In this document: in pieces, positions 19,362 through 28,152 of the stretch | Layout: each line of letters begins with the position of its first letter | How positions within the stretch are numbered: position 1 is the first letter of the stretch | From: Gammaproteobacteria bacterium | Lineage (GTDB): Bacteria; Pseudomonadota; Gammaproteobacteria; Enterobacterales; Kangiellaceae | Reading direction: 5' to 3' | Assembly: GCA_013372875.1 (NCBI GenBank) | Contig: JABXIW010000117.1 | Coordinates: forward strand, 1 to 54,496 | Length of the DNA stretch: 54,496 nucleotides | Notes under the pieces: generated by a model | Seen by the model: the letters and a program-made list of their open reading frames with translations, nothing else | Told to the model about the DNA's origin: nothing | Databases searched by the model: none | Translations under genes and position numbers: made by a program

Positions 19362-20018
19362 ATGCAGAATCAAGTTTTACAGTATCACGGTAGAGTTCCA
19401 AAAAGAGCTGGCTCTTTGGCCAAAAGAGATCAGATCCTACAGGCAACTTTGGATATTATTTATCGTGAAGGATTAAGAGGCGTTAGGCATAGAGCGGTGG
19501 CCGAAGAGGCGGATGTGCCTTTATCTGCGACTACTTATTATTTTCAAGATATCAATGTTTTGATAGTCGATAGCTTCGTGTTTTTTATGGAGAAAAACCT
19601 TGGGCATCAATTAAAGGTTTTTGAGGGAATTAATTTAAATTTATCGAATTTATTGGCAAAAAATTTAGCGCCGGAATTGGTGCGCGATCTTATCAAAAAC
19701 AATATGGTTGCATATTTAAAACAACAGATCTCAGATCATGAGGCTAGGGTTATAGAGCGATCCTTTATTCAATATGCCGCAAGAGTTCCTGTGTTGGCTG
19801 AGGCAGTAAATCAAATACGCAGCTATTTTTTCGAGCAAATTAAACAAATATTAATATCAATTGGTGCGGCTAATGCCGAGTTTAAAGCTGAATTGATATT
19901 AGCATTTTTGCATTACTCAGAAGAAAACTCAGTTCTTGAATACAATGTATCACCAGAGACTGCACAGGGAGTGTCTATTGATGACAAAGTTGAGTCTTTG
20001 TTGGCACTCATATTGTAA
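19362..20018 (+). CDS. TetR-family transcriptional regulator
   Basis: A 218-residue regulator. The N-terminal HTH spans about 15-65: AKRDQILQATLDIIYREG, then VRHRAVAEEADVPLSATTYY and FQDINVLI. The rest is an all-helical ligand domain of no recognisable subfamily. It lies between the secreted hydrolase (divergent) and the cytochrome/beta-helix/TonB genes (convergent), so it could govern either set. No SD is apparent before the ATG. Confidence 0.88.
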   Translation: MQNQVLQYHGRVPKRAGSLAKRDQILQATLDIIYREGLRGVRHRAVAEEADVPLSATTYYFQDINVLIVDSFVFFMEKNLGHQLKVFEGINLNLSNLLAKNLAPELVRDLIKNNMVAYLKQQISDHEARVIERSFIQYAARVPVLAEAVNQIRSYFFEQIKQILISIGAANAEFKAELILAFLHYSEENSVLEYNVSPETAQGVSIDDKVESLLALIL

Positions 20019-20020
20019 TA

Positions 20021-21187
20021 TTAACCTGTAGGTACTTCACAGTTACCGTCTAGCTTCTCAATCCATTGCTTAATTAACGTGACACCTTCTTCATGAACAA
20101 TGGCGCGTCCTAATTCAGGCATGGCAATGCTCGGATCGTTCGACTCCATCCGAAACAGCATTATAGATTCATCAGCTTTACCAGGCGTAATATCGTAGGC
20201 GCGATCACCAGTGCCTTTGCCTGCTGCAACAGGCGTTTTGCAGATCCCAAGATGAGCTTTATGCAAGTTTTCTTTGTTCAAATATAGTGCCGAGGTGTCA
20301 GCAGGGCCATCAGGGTTATGACAATGAGCACAGTTGATGTCTAAATAAGAGCGAGCAGCTTGATTAATATTTTCTGAGCGGTAATTCCAGTTAGTATTAG
20401 TTGCAAAGTCATTTGGTAATTGCTCTATTTTGCCAAGGCGTTGTAGGTGAGTTAATTGATTTTCTGATAGATCTGCTGAGTATTGATAATCGAGATCCAG
20501 GTGTTTCAATTTTGGCCCAATAGGCTTTAGTAAACCGTTGGTATGGTTGCTGACATGGCAACCTTTACACTGGTTGGCATCAGGAATGATATAGGTAAAT
20601 TCCTGATTTTTACTCCCCATAAGTTTCACTTGTTGAACGCCGCCTGTGATCTCTAACGTGGCTTGTGTTTGTTGCTGATTCCAAATGTAGGGTAGGGCAA
20701 TCCAACCGTCCGTTTGTTTAACCAATAGGCGAGTTTCTATCAAATGATGAGTGGCAAGATCAATGCTTGTGCCTCGACTATGAGCTTTATCAATTTGCTT
20801 GGCGATAAGCAGCTTGTCATTAAAGTTTTCACGTGGATAGTAAAAGGTTTTGGATAAAACACTACCAACAGGAAATTCTAAATCGCCATTGACCGAAACT
20901 TTTATTTGCCTATTGTCAGGAAGCCATAGACTTCTAAATTTATGCGCATAATCGCTAAAAAGCGGAGTGTTTAGGTGATATGGAATTGCGTCAGAATGTA
21001 GTTCTAGCCTGCCATTATTTATGTAGAAAAGGTTCCAATCGGATAGGTTCGATGGAATCTTATCTTGCTGAAAAAAGCTAACTTGCTGAGCTTGAGCTTG
21101 CTGCAGTTTTAAGGCTTCAGGCTGAAAGTTTTGCTCACAAGCGGTTATATAAAATAGTGCGCTTAGGATTAATAAAGTGCGAGACAT
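20021..21187 (-). CDS. SO2930-family dihaem c-type cytochrome lipoprotein
   Basis: A 388-residue exported protein. The lipobox ITAC (Cys about 17) marks it as a lipoprotein. Two haem-binding motifs are present: CKGCH (about 208) and CAHCH (about 287), with a later Met-rich MPELGRAI that could give an axial ligand. The N-terminal half (about 40-200) is beta-rich and carries the family's LNTPLFSDYAHKFR and PVGSVLSKTFYYP motifs. It ends three bases from the convergent TetR stop and is downstream of the beta-helix gene in the same direction, 14 bases apart, the usual pairing for this family. The electron partner is unknown. Confidence 0.88.
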   Translation of the reverse strand: MSRTLLILSALFYITACEQNFQPEALKLQQAQAQQVSFFQQDKIPSNLSDWNLFYINNGRLELHSDAIPYHLNTPLFSDYAHKFRSLWLPDNRQIKVSVNGDLEFPVGSVLSKTFYYPRENFNDKLLIAKQIDKAHSRGTSIDLATHHLIETRLLVKQTDGWIALPYIWNQQQTQATLEITGGVQQVKLMGSKNQEFTYIIPDANQCKGCHVSNHTNGLLKPIGPKLKHLDLDYQYSADLSENQLTHLQRLGKIEQLPNDFATNTNWNYRSENINQAARSYLDINCAHCHNPDGPADTSALYLNKENLHKAHLGICKTPVAAGKGTGDRAYDITPGKADESIMLFRMESNDPSIAMPELGRAIVHEEGVTLIKQWIEKLDGNCEVPTG

Positions 21188-21201
21188 ATTTTACTGATGG
21201 C

Positions 21202-22440
21202 CTAGTTAAAATGTTCAGGTAAGTTCACTGCTTCTAATCGATAATCTTGACAGTCATGAGCCTTAATATCCGTTGAGAATCCAGCTAAATCGTTCTTTAA
21301 ATCCACATTAGCAAAAGTCGCTTTAGAGTTATAAATACAAATAGAAGCCTTAGCCGCATCAGCTTTATTAGGGAACTTATTAACATCATAAGCACCGTCC
21401 CAAATAATATCTGGTAAAGAGCCGCTTATTCCAAATTTCGCTACTTTTAAGGCTTTCAAATCAAAATGATCAGGGCTTTCGCCACCACCAATGTATTCAT
21501 TATCATGAATAGATATTTTAAGCGGGTAAGGATCAAACTTTTCTGGGTCAAAAGGCCATTCAGCCGAAAAGTAACTGGCGATGGTTATATGAGCAGTATC
21601 ATTGTCTTTTAAATCATTCTCATAAATTTCAACTTCGTCGTTAGCTAAAATCATGATGCCAGTGCCGGCTGGCACCACCGAGACAGGTACGCCTTTTGCG
21701 GCAAAATTTTCGGTATTGTTGTTATGAACTTTATTATTAAAGACTCGAGTATGATGGCCTCGAACTTCCAGTTCTGCCATATTAAATACCAAAATACCGC
21801 CAGTGTTATTTTCGGCAAGGTTGTTATAAACGTCGGCTTTGTAGGAATTCTCGATTTCAATTCCAGCGACGTTAAATTTAGCGATATTGTTTCGAACAAC
21901 AATATTTTCTGATTGGCCTACATAGATCCCAGCGTCAGATGCCGCTATGGCAATGCTGTTTTCAATCAGCACATTTTTGGATTGAACAGGGTAGATACCA
22001 TAAGCACCGTTTTTGACATCGGGTCCGTTCGTCCATTCAGTTCTAATGCCACGAATGATTAAGTTTTCCGACTCGTTGATTTTTAAGGCATCACCAACAG
22101 CATCCTCAATAGCAAAGTTTTCTAGAGTAATGTCATCGGCATTGATAATTAGTCCTTCTGCACCCTGAATTTGTGGTTTAAAAGATAAGATGGATTTCTC
22201 ATGCCCAGCGCCACGCAGGGTGACCTTATTAACATTCAAACTCAGACTACGGTTAAAATTAAATTTGCCCACTGGAATTTCAATCAAATCACCAGGCTTA
22301 GCCATGATCAATTTAGTCATAAACTCTTTTTGAAACTTCTCGTCGGCTTCGCTGAGAGTAGGCTTGTTGTCAGTGCAGCCGATCGTTAGTGTTACTAACA
22401 ATCCTGCAAATATTACTTTTTTGAACATAGCTTTATACAT
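21202..22440 (-). CDS. Parallel beta-helix lipoprotein (SO2929-type)
   Basis: About 412 residues from ATG 22440. The start MYKAMFKKVIFAGLLVTLTIGC gives a signal peptide ending in lipobox TIGC (first Met or the one at 22428 would both work). The body is a right-handed parallel beta-helix: successive short strands such as NLIIRGIRTEWTNG, NVLIENSIAIAASD, NIVVRNNIAKFNVA and ADVYNNLAENNTGG, about 22-24 residues per coil between 75 and 300. It is cotranscribed with the dihaem cytochrome and divergent from a TonB receptor. In-frame codons upstream of 22440 lie within the promoter region, so I excluded them. The function is unknown; beta-helices often bind or cleave polysaccharides. Confidence 0.85.
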   Translation of the reverse strand: MYKAMFKKVIFAGLLVTLTIGCTDNKPTLSEADEKFQKEFMTKLIMAKPGDLIEIPVGKFNFNRSLSLNVNKVTLRGAGHEKSILSFKPQIQGAEGLIINADDITLENFAIEDAVGDALKINESENLIIRGIRTEWTNGPDVKNGAYGIYPVQSKNVLIENSIAIAASDAGIYVGQSENIVVRNNIAKFNVAGIEIENSYKADVYNNLAENNTGGILVFNMAELEVRGHHTRVFNNKVHNNNTENFAAKGVPVSVVPAGTGIMILANDEVEIYENDLKDNDTAHITIASYFSAEWPFDPEKFDPYPLKISIHDNEYIGGGESPDHFDLKALKVAKFGISGSLPDIIWDGAYDVNKFPNKADAAKASICIYNSKATFANVDLKNDLAGFSTDIKAHDCQDYRLEAVNLPEHFN

Positions 22441-22449
22441 ACAGATTTC

Positions 22450-22479
22450 TATATAATTAATGTGGTACGATAGTGCCAA
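22450..22479 (-). promoter_or_regulatory. Probable promoter of the beta-helix/cytochrome operon
   Basis: Minus-strand TTGGCA (complement of 22474-22479) and TATATA (complement of 22450-22455), 18 bases apart. The start site would fall near 22442, making the first or second ATG of the beta-helix gene the usable start. Confidence 0.45.
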
Positions 22480-22536
22480 TATGGCAAAAGATCAATAGCT
22501 TAATTAATTATGTGCTATTAGATCATTTTGTTGTAC

Positions 22537-22542
22537 TATAAT
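22537..22542 (+). promoter_or_regulatory. -10 element of the TonB receptor gene
   Basis: A perfect TATAAT 40 bases upstream of the receptor ATG. The matching -35 (around 22514-22519) is poor, so activation may be needed. Confidence 0.4.
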
Positions 22543-22581
22543 CAGGTCGGATTAGATATAAAAACTCTATCGGGGGAGATA

Positions 22582-24966
22582 ATGACAACAAATAAGTTCA
22601 AGTTGAGTCAACTTGCTCTGGCTGTAGCTGTGGGCATCAGCGGCAACCTTTATGCGGCTGAAGATGACAGCCAAGATGAAAACAAAGACGATAATGTTAT
22701 CGTAGTGACTGCACAAAAACGTGTGCAAAGAATTCAAGACGTTCCTTTATCCATTTCTGCGGTAAATGACGTACAAATCAACGATACTGGCTCAGAAGAC
22801 GTGAATGACGTCTTGAGGTTTGTCGCCGGTGTTGAAGGTAACAACATTCAAGCAACTCAGCCAAACTACACGATTCGTGGTATCACCACTGATGATTTTG
22901 GTGTGGGCTCTGATCCTGCAGTGGCGGTATACATTGATGGTGTTTATGTTGGTCGTGGTGCAGCGTCTCATTTTAATTTCAATGACATTGATCGAATTGA
23001 GGTGTTAAGAGGACCTCAAGGTACTCTATTTGGTCGTAACGCAGCAGCGGGTGCGATTCATATTATTACCAAAAAACCGCATGAAATTACTGAAGGTAAA
23101 ACGCGCCTTACCCTTGGTCGCTATAACAAGGTTAGATTTGAAACCACCTACAATACTAAGCTCAAAGAAGATTTGTACTTCAAAGGTAGTTTGGTAACCA
23201 ATAATAGAGATGGCTGGTTAGAAAACCTTAATGGTAGCTCAGATTTGTATGAGCAAGAAAGCTATGGCGTAAATTTACAGTTCTTGTCTAATATCAGTGA
23301 AGATACAGAAGCGGTTATTCGTTTTGACTATGACAATTTAGATCAAGATGCGCGTCAAGCCTTGAGTCTAAACCCTGCGATTAGCCCTGCAGATCCTTTT
23401 GGGCCTTATGACACGGACTTTGATTCAAATGAACGACGTGAATTATTGGGCGGATCTTTAACTTTGACATCACAATTTGAGGGCATGGAGTTCACCTCGA
23501 TTTCTTCATATCGTCAATACAGCTCGCACAATTTCCAAGAAGAAGATGGAACCGCTCAGCCTCGTTGGTATTTTGATTCAGATAATGACGAAGATCAAAA
23601 TCAAATTAGCCAAGAGTTCCGCTTAACCTCTACCGGTGATGGTCCGCTGCAATGGACTACGGGTTTTACCTACTTTAAAGAAGATGTCAGTCAAGCGTCT
23701 GTGGTTAACGTAACTACTAATACACTTGATACCTTTTTCTTAACTTCTGCGGGTTTAAGCGCGGGTCAAATTCTGCAAACGCCACTAGGGACAGGCTGGG
23801 GGGGCTTCTTACAGCAAAACCTACCAAATGAACTTGCAGCATTGTCTGCAGGTCTTGGTATCCCTGTGAATCAAGTGGTTGGAGCCATCGTTGGCGCGAA
23901 TGTTAATCGTCCTTGGACCGAAGTTACTGACGTAAATTCTGTTACGGAAAGTTTTGCTGTTTATGGCGATATGACTTATTCATTCAATGACCATTTTGAT
24001 ATAACTGTCGGTGGTCGTTTTACTTATGACGATAAAGATTTTACTTTATTTACTAAGTATCAAAACGAAATCATTTTACCTTTCTTCGGAGTTGATAACG
24101 TTCCGTTCGGTTTAGTGTTCTTTGACCAATTCTTTGATCCAAGCAACCCTGACTCAGGTATTAAGCAAAAAGGTGATTGGAGTGATTTCTCGCCACGTGC
24201 AGTCTTTAGCTTCAAGCCAAATAGAGATCATATGTTCTATGTTAGTGGCTCAAAAGGCTTTAAATCAGGTGGTTTTAACTCTTTAGGCTTTGACCCTGGT
24301 TTCGATCCAGAAGAAGTTATTAGTTACGAAGCCGGTTATAAAGGTTCATTTGCAGACGGTCGCTTCACTACTAGCTTCGCGGCATTTAAGTATGAAACTG
24401 ACAACTTGCAAATTTTCCGCCTTTCAGGACCAGCTGGCGCAATCCCAACATACAATATTCGTAACGCTGATGCGGAAGGTGAGGGTTATGAGTTTGAGTT
24501 CTTATGGAGAATTACGGATAACTGGAACCTTGCGGGTAATTACAGCCATTTAGAAACTGAATATACGCGCTATTCGTTCTTCCCTGGCGAGACTAATTTA
24601 AATGATTTAACTGGGCAGCCTTTATCAAGCATGCCTGAAGATAAGTTGAACTTGTTTATGGATTATTACATTCCTATGCAAGATGGTAGTGAGTTTAGAT
24701 TCTACCTAGATTATTCTGATGTATCTGAGCGTGTCTTTAACGGCGGCTTGTCTTCAAGTTATGACATCCCAGGATATAGCTTATCAAATGCTAAAATCTC
24801 TTGGACTAACTCTGATGCTGACTTCAGTGTAGGCTTATATGCTCATAATATCTTCAATGAAGAGTATTTAACTTTCATTGGTGGTCAAGCTGAGGCGATT
24901 GGTTCTCCTGTATCGCAACGTGGCGAACCAAGAATGTTTGGTGTTAACTTCACTTGGAGTTATTAA
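22582..24966 (+). CDS. TonB-dependent outer-membrane receptor
   Basis: A 794-residue outer-membrane transporter. From ATG 22582 (GGGGGAG six bases upstream) there is a signal peptide to about residue 25, then a TonB box-like NVIVVTAQKR and the plug domain (QDVPLSISAV to GRNAAAGAIHIITKKP, about 45-160). A 22-strand barrel follows, ending in aromatic MFGVNFTWSY. Barrel strands with alternating aromatic residues are plain (e.g. DHMFYVSGSKGFKSGGFNSL). The plug follows the usual TonB-dependent receptor pattern, but no substrate can be named. It is divergent from the beta-helix/cytochrome pair and probably works with them. A strong terminator follows. Confidence 0.94.
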   Translation: MTTNKFKLSQLALAVAVGISGNLYAAEDDSQDENKDDNVIVVTAQKRVQRIQDVPLSISAVNDVQINDTGSEDVNDVLRFVAGVEGNNIQATQPNYTIRGITTDDFGVGSDPAVAVYIDGVYVGRGAASHFNFNDIDRIEVLRGPQGTLFGRNAAAGAIHIITKKPHEITEGKTRLTLGRYNKVRFETTYNTKLKEDLYFKGSLVTNNRDGWLENLNGSSDLYEQESYGVNLQFLSNISEDTEAVIRFDYDNLDQDARQALSLNPAISPADPFGPYDTDFDSNERRELLGGSLTLTSQFEGMEFTSISSYRQYSSHNFQEEDGTAQPRWYFDSDNDEDQNQISQEFRLTSTGDGPLQWTTGFTYFKEDVSQASVVNVTTNTLDTFFLTSAGLSAGQILQTPLGTGWGGFLQQNLPNELAALSAGLGIPVNQVVGAIVGANVNRPWTEVTDVNSVTESFAVYGDMTYSFNDHFDITVGGRFTYDDKDFTLFTKYQNEIILPFFGVDNVPFGLVFFDQFFDPSNPDSGIKQKGDWSDFSPRAVFSFKPNRDHMFYVSGSKGFKSGGFNSLGFDPGFDPEEVISYEAGYKGSFADGRFTTSFAAFKYETDNLQIFRLSGPAGAIPTYNIRNADAEGEGYEFEFLWRITDNWNLAGNYSHLETEYTRYSFFPGETNLNDLTGQPLSSMPEDKLNLFMDYYIPMQDGSEFRFYLDYSDVSERVFNGGLSSSYDIPGYSLSNAKISWTNSDADFSVGLYAHNIFNEEYLTFIGGQAEAIGSPVSQRGEPRMFGVNFTWSY

Positions 24967-24987
24967 CTCAAGCTACAAGGTTAAAAG

Positions 24988-25011
24988 AGCAGGCTTAGGC
25001 CTGCTTTTTTT
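24988..25011 (+). terminator. Rho-independent terminator of the TonB receptor gene
   Basis: AGCAGGC-TTAG-GCCTGCT followed by TTTTTT, 21 bases after the stop codon. Confidence 0.85.
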
Positions 25012-25036
25012 ATGCCTAGGTATGATTATGGTAACA

Positions 25037-25051
25037 GCAAGTCAGACCAAT
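25037..25051. promoter_or_regulatory. TTGGTC-type element upstream of fabG
   Basis: GCAAGTCAGACCAAT; its complement ATTGGTCTGACTTGC matches one full half and most of the other half of the FadR operator. It shares GTC-A/T-GACCAATAG with a second copy upstream of acpP (26352-26363) and lies about 75 bases before fabG. Confidence 0.4.
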
Positions 25052-25125
25052 AGTTGATAGCCTATTGGCTGTAACTTTGTTAATCTTGCCAACAATTTAA
25101 CGCTAATAAACAAGCAGAGAATCTT

Positions 25126-25872
25126 ATGAGTGAAACACAAAAAATTGCTTTAGTTACTGGTGCTAGTCGCGGTATAGGTCAAGCCATCGCACATCGTTTG
25201 GCACAATCAGGCGCTAAAGTTATTGGTACTGCAACTTCTGACTCGGGCGCCGATAAAATCACCGAAAACTTTAAAGCCGCGGGTTTGGATGGCGTAGGAA
25301 TGTGCTTAAATGTGACTGATCCTGAGTCGATTGAAAGTGTATTAGACACCATTAAGGGCGAATTTGGGTCTACGCCGCATATTTTAGTGAATAACGCTGG
25401 TGTTACTCGTGATAACTTACTTATGCGTATGAAAGATGATGAATGGGACACTATCATGAATACGAACTTAACTTCGGTATTCCGTCTTTCTAAAGCCTGT
25501 TTGCGCGGCATGATGAAAGCCAAGTGGGGCAGAATCGTCACCATTGGCTCAGTAGTTGGGACTATGGGTAATCCAGGTCAATCTAACTACTCAGCAGCCA
25601 AGGCTGGCTTGATTGGTTTCTCAAAATCATTAGCTCGTGAAATTGGTTCAAGAGGCATTACTGTAAATGTGGTTGCGCCTGGATTTATCGATACCGATAT
25701 GACCAAAGCCCTAAACGATGACCAGCGTAAAGTTATGCTGGATCAAGTGCCAATGGTTCGTTTGGGTTCACCAGAAGATATTGCGAGTGCGGTTAATTTC
25801 TTGGCGAGTGATGATGCGGGCTATATCACTGGCGAGACGATTAATGTTAACGGTGGCATGCACATGATCTAA
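25126..25872 (+). CDS. fabG: 3-oxoacyl-ACP reductase
   Basis: The NADPH-dependent reductase of the elongation cycle, 248 residues. It has the Rossmann motif TGASRGIG (about 12-19), NNAG (about 89-92), the catalytic Ser in GSVVGTMGNPGQ and Tyr-x3-Lys in NYSAAKAG (about 154-158), and the C-terminal GETINVNGGMHMI typical of FabG. It is separated from fabD by the inserted genes and from acpP by a 585-base stretch with a palindromic repeat and a small possible gene, so it is probably transcribed on its own. Confidence 0.96.
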   Translation: MSETQKIALVTGASRGIGQAIAHRLAQSGAKVIGTATSDSGADKITENFKAAGLDGVGMCLNVTDPESIESVLDTIKGEFGSTPHILVNNAGVTRDNLLMRMKDDEWDTIMNTNLTSVFRLSKACLRGMMKAKWGRIVTIGSVVGTMGNPGQSNYSAAKAGLIGFSKSLAREIGSRGITVNVVAPGFIDTDMTKALNDDQRKVMLDQVPMVRLGSPEDIASAVNFLASDDAGYITGETINVNGGMHMI

Positions 25873-25899
25873 GTGTTATTTTTGTCGATTTGTTTTGTT

Positions 25900-25960
25900 A
25901 TCTTGGTTAATTTTTCTCATCATGTACTCAGTGTACACTCAGCTCAAAATTAACCAAGAT
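25900..25960. repeat. Long palindromic intergenic repeat, copy 1
   Basis: A nested palindrome. A perfect 15-bp outer stem (ATCTTGGTTAATTTT with AAAATTAACCAAGAT) encloses an inner TGTAC-TCAGT-GTACA. A related copy lies at 36285-36335 with shared TAATTT...CATGTACT...GTACACTC...AAATTAAC. It lies just after fabG and could also stabilise or end that transcript. Confidence 0.7.
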
Positions 25961-26060
25961 GCCGCGCAACTCATACAAAAATTACGGCTTAGATAAATTT
26001 AGAGGCATCTTACAATCAAAATTGGCCTTTATTTTTAATATAAATAAAATAAAATTTTTC

Positions 26061-26246
26061 ATGGTGCTATTGTTTTGCTTGCCAAGCATTTCATTTGCAG
26101 GAGCTACCAATGCTATTGGTGCGCTTGGTGGAGTTTTTGAGGTTATATTATGGGGGCTACTTGGGGCTGCTGTAATCATAGCATGGCTAATTTATAGTTC
26201 TAAAAAGATGAAGGAGATTAATAAAAAGCCTTCTGATAAAGAGTAG
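26061..26246 (+). CDS. Small putative exported membrane protein
   Basis: Sixty-one residues from ATG 26061: a signal-peptide-like start (MVLLFCLPSISFAGA), a glycine-rich stretch, one transmembrane segment (VILWGLLGAAVIIAWLIY) and a short basic, cytosol-like tail. The reading frame stays open upstream to an ATG at 25959, but that start lies inside the palindromic repeat. A TTG at 26022 would add a basic n-region (NINKIKFF) and make a better signal peptide. No SD is seen for any start. It is between fabG and acpP in a cluster normally without a gene here. It may be real, but has no recognisable family. Confidence 0.4.
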   Translation: MVLLFCLPSISFAGATNAIGALGGVFEVILWGLLGAAVIIAWLIYSSKKMKEINKKPSDKE

Positions 26247-26346
26247 GAATTTTTGTTTGAACCAATATTAAAGCCATAACATCCTTCAAATATTCAATAT
26301 CGATCTACTTTAAATTTTATTTTACGCCCCCATTATCTAATTCATG

Positions 26347-26361
26347 CGAGGTCTGACCAAT
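26347..26361. promoter_or_regulatory. TTGGTC-type element upstream of acpP
   Basis: The sequence reads CGAGGTCTGACCAAT; GGTC-T-GACC is a perfect core palindrome of the FadR kind, about 100 bases before acpP. The stretch GTCTGACCAATAG repeats the element before fabG with one mismatch. Confidence 0.4.
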
Positions 26362-26457
26362 AGCAGAAAATGTGAATTCAGACTTGCTACTTTGCGTGGT
26401 TTAATTAAAATACGCACGCAATAACTAATTTGCGTTATATACGAGGATTTTATACAG

Positions 26458-26697
26458 ATGAGTAATATCGAAGAACGCGTTAAGAACATCGTAGTTGAAC
26501 AGCTTGGTGTTAAAGAAGACGAAGTAACTGCGGAAGCTTCTTTTGTTGACGATTTAGGTGCTGATTCACTTGATACAGTTGAGTTAGTAATGGCTTTAGA
26601 AGAAGAGTTTGATACTGAGATTCCTGATGAGGAAGCTGAGAAAATCAACACTGTTCAAGCTGCTATTGATTACATCAAGGCGAATGTAGACGCTTAA
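26458..26697 (+). CDS. acpP: Acyl carrier protein
   Basis: A 79-residue, highly acidic protein that carries acyl chains on phosphopantetheine attached to the serine of [19 protein letters not shown] (Ser about 37). Length and all four helices are standard. The ATG follows GAGGA about 10 bases upstream. It lies between fabG and fabF in the conserved order. Confidence 0.98.
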   Translation: MSNIEERVKNIVVEQLGVKEDEVTAEASFVDDLGADSLDTVELVMALEEEFDTEIPDEEAEKINTVQAAIDYIKANVDA

Positions 26698-26726
26698 TTT
26701 CACTCGTCTGAAATATTTAAGTGCTA

Positions 26727-26760
26727 AAATGGGTAAAATACGCAAGTGTTTTGCCCATTT
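26727..26760 (+). terminator. Hairpin between acpP and fabF (probable partial terminator)
   Basis: AAATGGGTAAAA pairs with TTTTGCCCATTT (11 Watson-Crick pairs and one U-G) around a 10-base loop. The T-run after it is broken (GTCGTTTTGG), so it probably lets some transcription through, giving more acpP than fabF message. Confidence 0.55.
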
Positions 26761-26817
26761 GTCGTTTTGGGCCAATAAAACACTTGTTTAATACAATCAA
26801 GCAAAGAGGGTAGAACC

Positions 26818-28056
26818 TTGAGTAAGCGTAGAGTAGTAGTAACCGGCTTAGGAATGTTAAGTCCTTTGGGCAACAACATTAAAGACTCTTGGGATGGCAT
26901 TTTAGCGTCAAAAAGTGGCGCTAATATGATTGAAGACTTCGATGCGAGCAATTTAAGCACGCGTTTCGTTTGTTCGGTGAAAAACTTCAATGCTGAGCCT
27001 GTGTTGGCGAAAAAAGATGCGCGTAAAATGGATATTTTTATTCAATACGGTATCGTCGCTGGCGCTCAGGCTTGGGAAGATTCTGGTTTAGAAGTTACTG
27101 ATTCTAATGCTCATCGTATCGGTGCTTGCGTGGGCGCTGGCATTGGCGGCATGACCACGATTGAAGACACTTCGATTTTGAATCATGAACGTGGCCCACG
27201 CCGAATTTCGCCATTTTTCATTCCTGGCTCTATCATCAATATGATTTCTGGCCATTTATCGATTAAATATGGTTTAAAAGGCCCTAATATCTCGATTGTG
27301 ACCGCTTGTACTACTGGCGTTCATTCGATCGGACATGCGGCGCGGATGATTGCTTATGGCGATGCAGATGCGATGATTGCGGGTGGCGCAGAAAAAGGCT
27401 CAACGCCTGTTTCTATGGGCGGTTTTGCGGCTGCTAAAGCTCTATCAACCCGTAATGATGATCCACACGCGGCTTCGCGCCCTTGGGATAAAGATCGTGA
27501 TGGTTTTGTGATGGGCGATGGCGCCGGTGTGATGGTGGTTGAAGAGTATGAGCACGCTAAGGCGCGTGGTGCTAAAATTTACGCTGAATTAACAGGCTTT
27601 GGTATGTCTGGCGATGCGTTCCACATTACTTCACCACCTGCTGATGGCGAGGGTGCAGCGAGTGCCATGCAAAACGCGCTTAATGACGCAGGTATGAACC
27701 CTGAAGATATTCAATACATCAATGCTCACGGAACATCTACTCCAGCAGGCGATAAAGCCGAAACGGCTGCGGTCAAGACCGTTTTTGGCAATCATGCCAA
27801 GTCAGTGATGGTGAGCTCAACAAAATCCATGACAGGCCATTTACTAGGTGCTGCAGGCTCTGTTGAAGCGATTTTCAGTGTTTTGGCGATTCAAGATCAA
27901 GTAGCGCCGCCAACGGTTAATTTAGATAATCCAGATGAAGATTGCGATTTGGATTATGTGCCGCATACGGCGCGACAAGCGTCAATAACCAACACCATCT
28001 GTAACTCCTTTGGTTTTGGTGGAACTAACGGTTCTTTGGTGTTTAGTAAGGTTTAG
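26818..28056 (+). CDS. fabF: 3-oxoacyl-ACP synthase II
   Basis: The elongating condensing enzyme, 412 residues. It starts from TTG (26818), which has GAGGG eight bases upstream and gives the family's first residues [18 protein letters not shown]. The catalytic triad is visible: Cys in [12 protein letters not shown] (about 163), His in [12 protein letters not shown] (about 303) and His in [12 protein letters not shown] (about 340), with the C-terminal [13 protein letters not shown] hairpin separates it from acpP and a strong terminator follows. Confidence 0.97.
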   Translation: MSKRRVVVTGLGMLSPLGNNIKDSWDGILASKSGANMIEDFDASNLSTRFVCSVKNFNAEPVLAKKDARKMDIFIQYGIVAGAQAWEDSGLEVTDSNAHRIGACVGAGIGGMTTIEDTSILNHERGPRRISPFFIPGSIINMISGHLSIKYGLKGPNISIVTACTTGVHSIGHAARMIAYGDADAMIAGGAEKGSTPVSMGGFAAAKALSTRNDDPHAASRPWDKDRDGFVMGDGAGVMVVEEYEHAKARGAKIYAELTGFGMSGDAFHITSPPADGEGAASAMQNALNDAGMNPEDIQYINAHGTSTPAGDKAETAAVKTVFGNHAKSVMVSSTKSMTGHLLGAAGSVEAIFSVLAIQDQVAPPTVNLDNPDEDCDLDYVPHTARQASITNTICNSFGFGGTNGSLVFSKV

Positions 28057-28078
28057 CTATTTGTTGAAGGTTAAATTT

Positions 28079-28106
28079 AAAGGCAAGTTTCATACTTGCC
28101 TTTTTT
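28079..28106 (+). terminator. Rho-independent terminator after fabF
   Basis: AAAGGCAAGT-TTCAT-ACTTGCCTTTTTT: a 10-bp stem, 5-base loop and U-tract, 23 bases after the fabF stop. It cuts the cluster before the esterase and pabC. Confidence 0.88.
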
Positions 28107-28152
28107 ATTGTTATTATCTTACAAGTTAAATCGTTAAGGAAAATAACCACTT

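Noticed and set aside
22441..22479. Extended N-terminus of the beta-helix lipoprotein
   Set aside because: These codons overlap the likely -10/-35 region and precede the signal peptide.
25959..26060. Longer start of the small exported protein (ATG 25959)
   Set aside because: The start codon lies inside the palindromic repeat and gives an unconvincing N-terminus before the signal-like segment.
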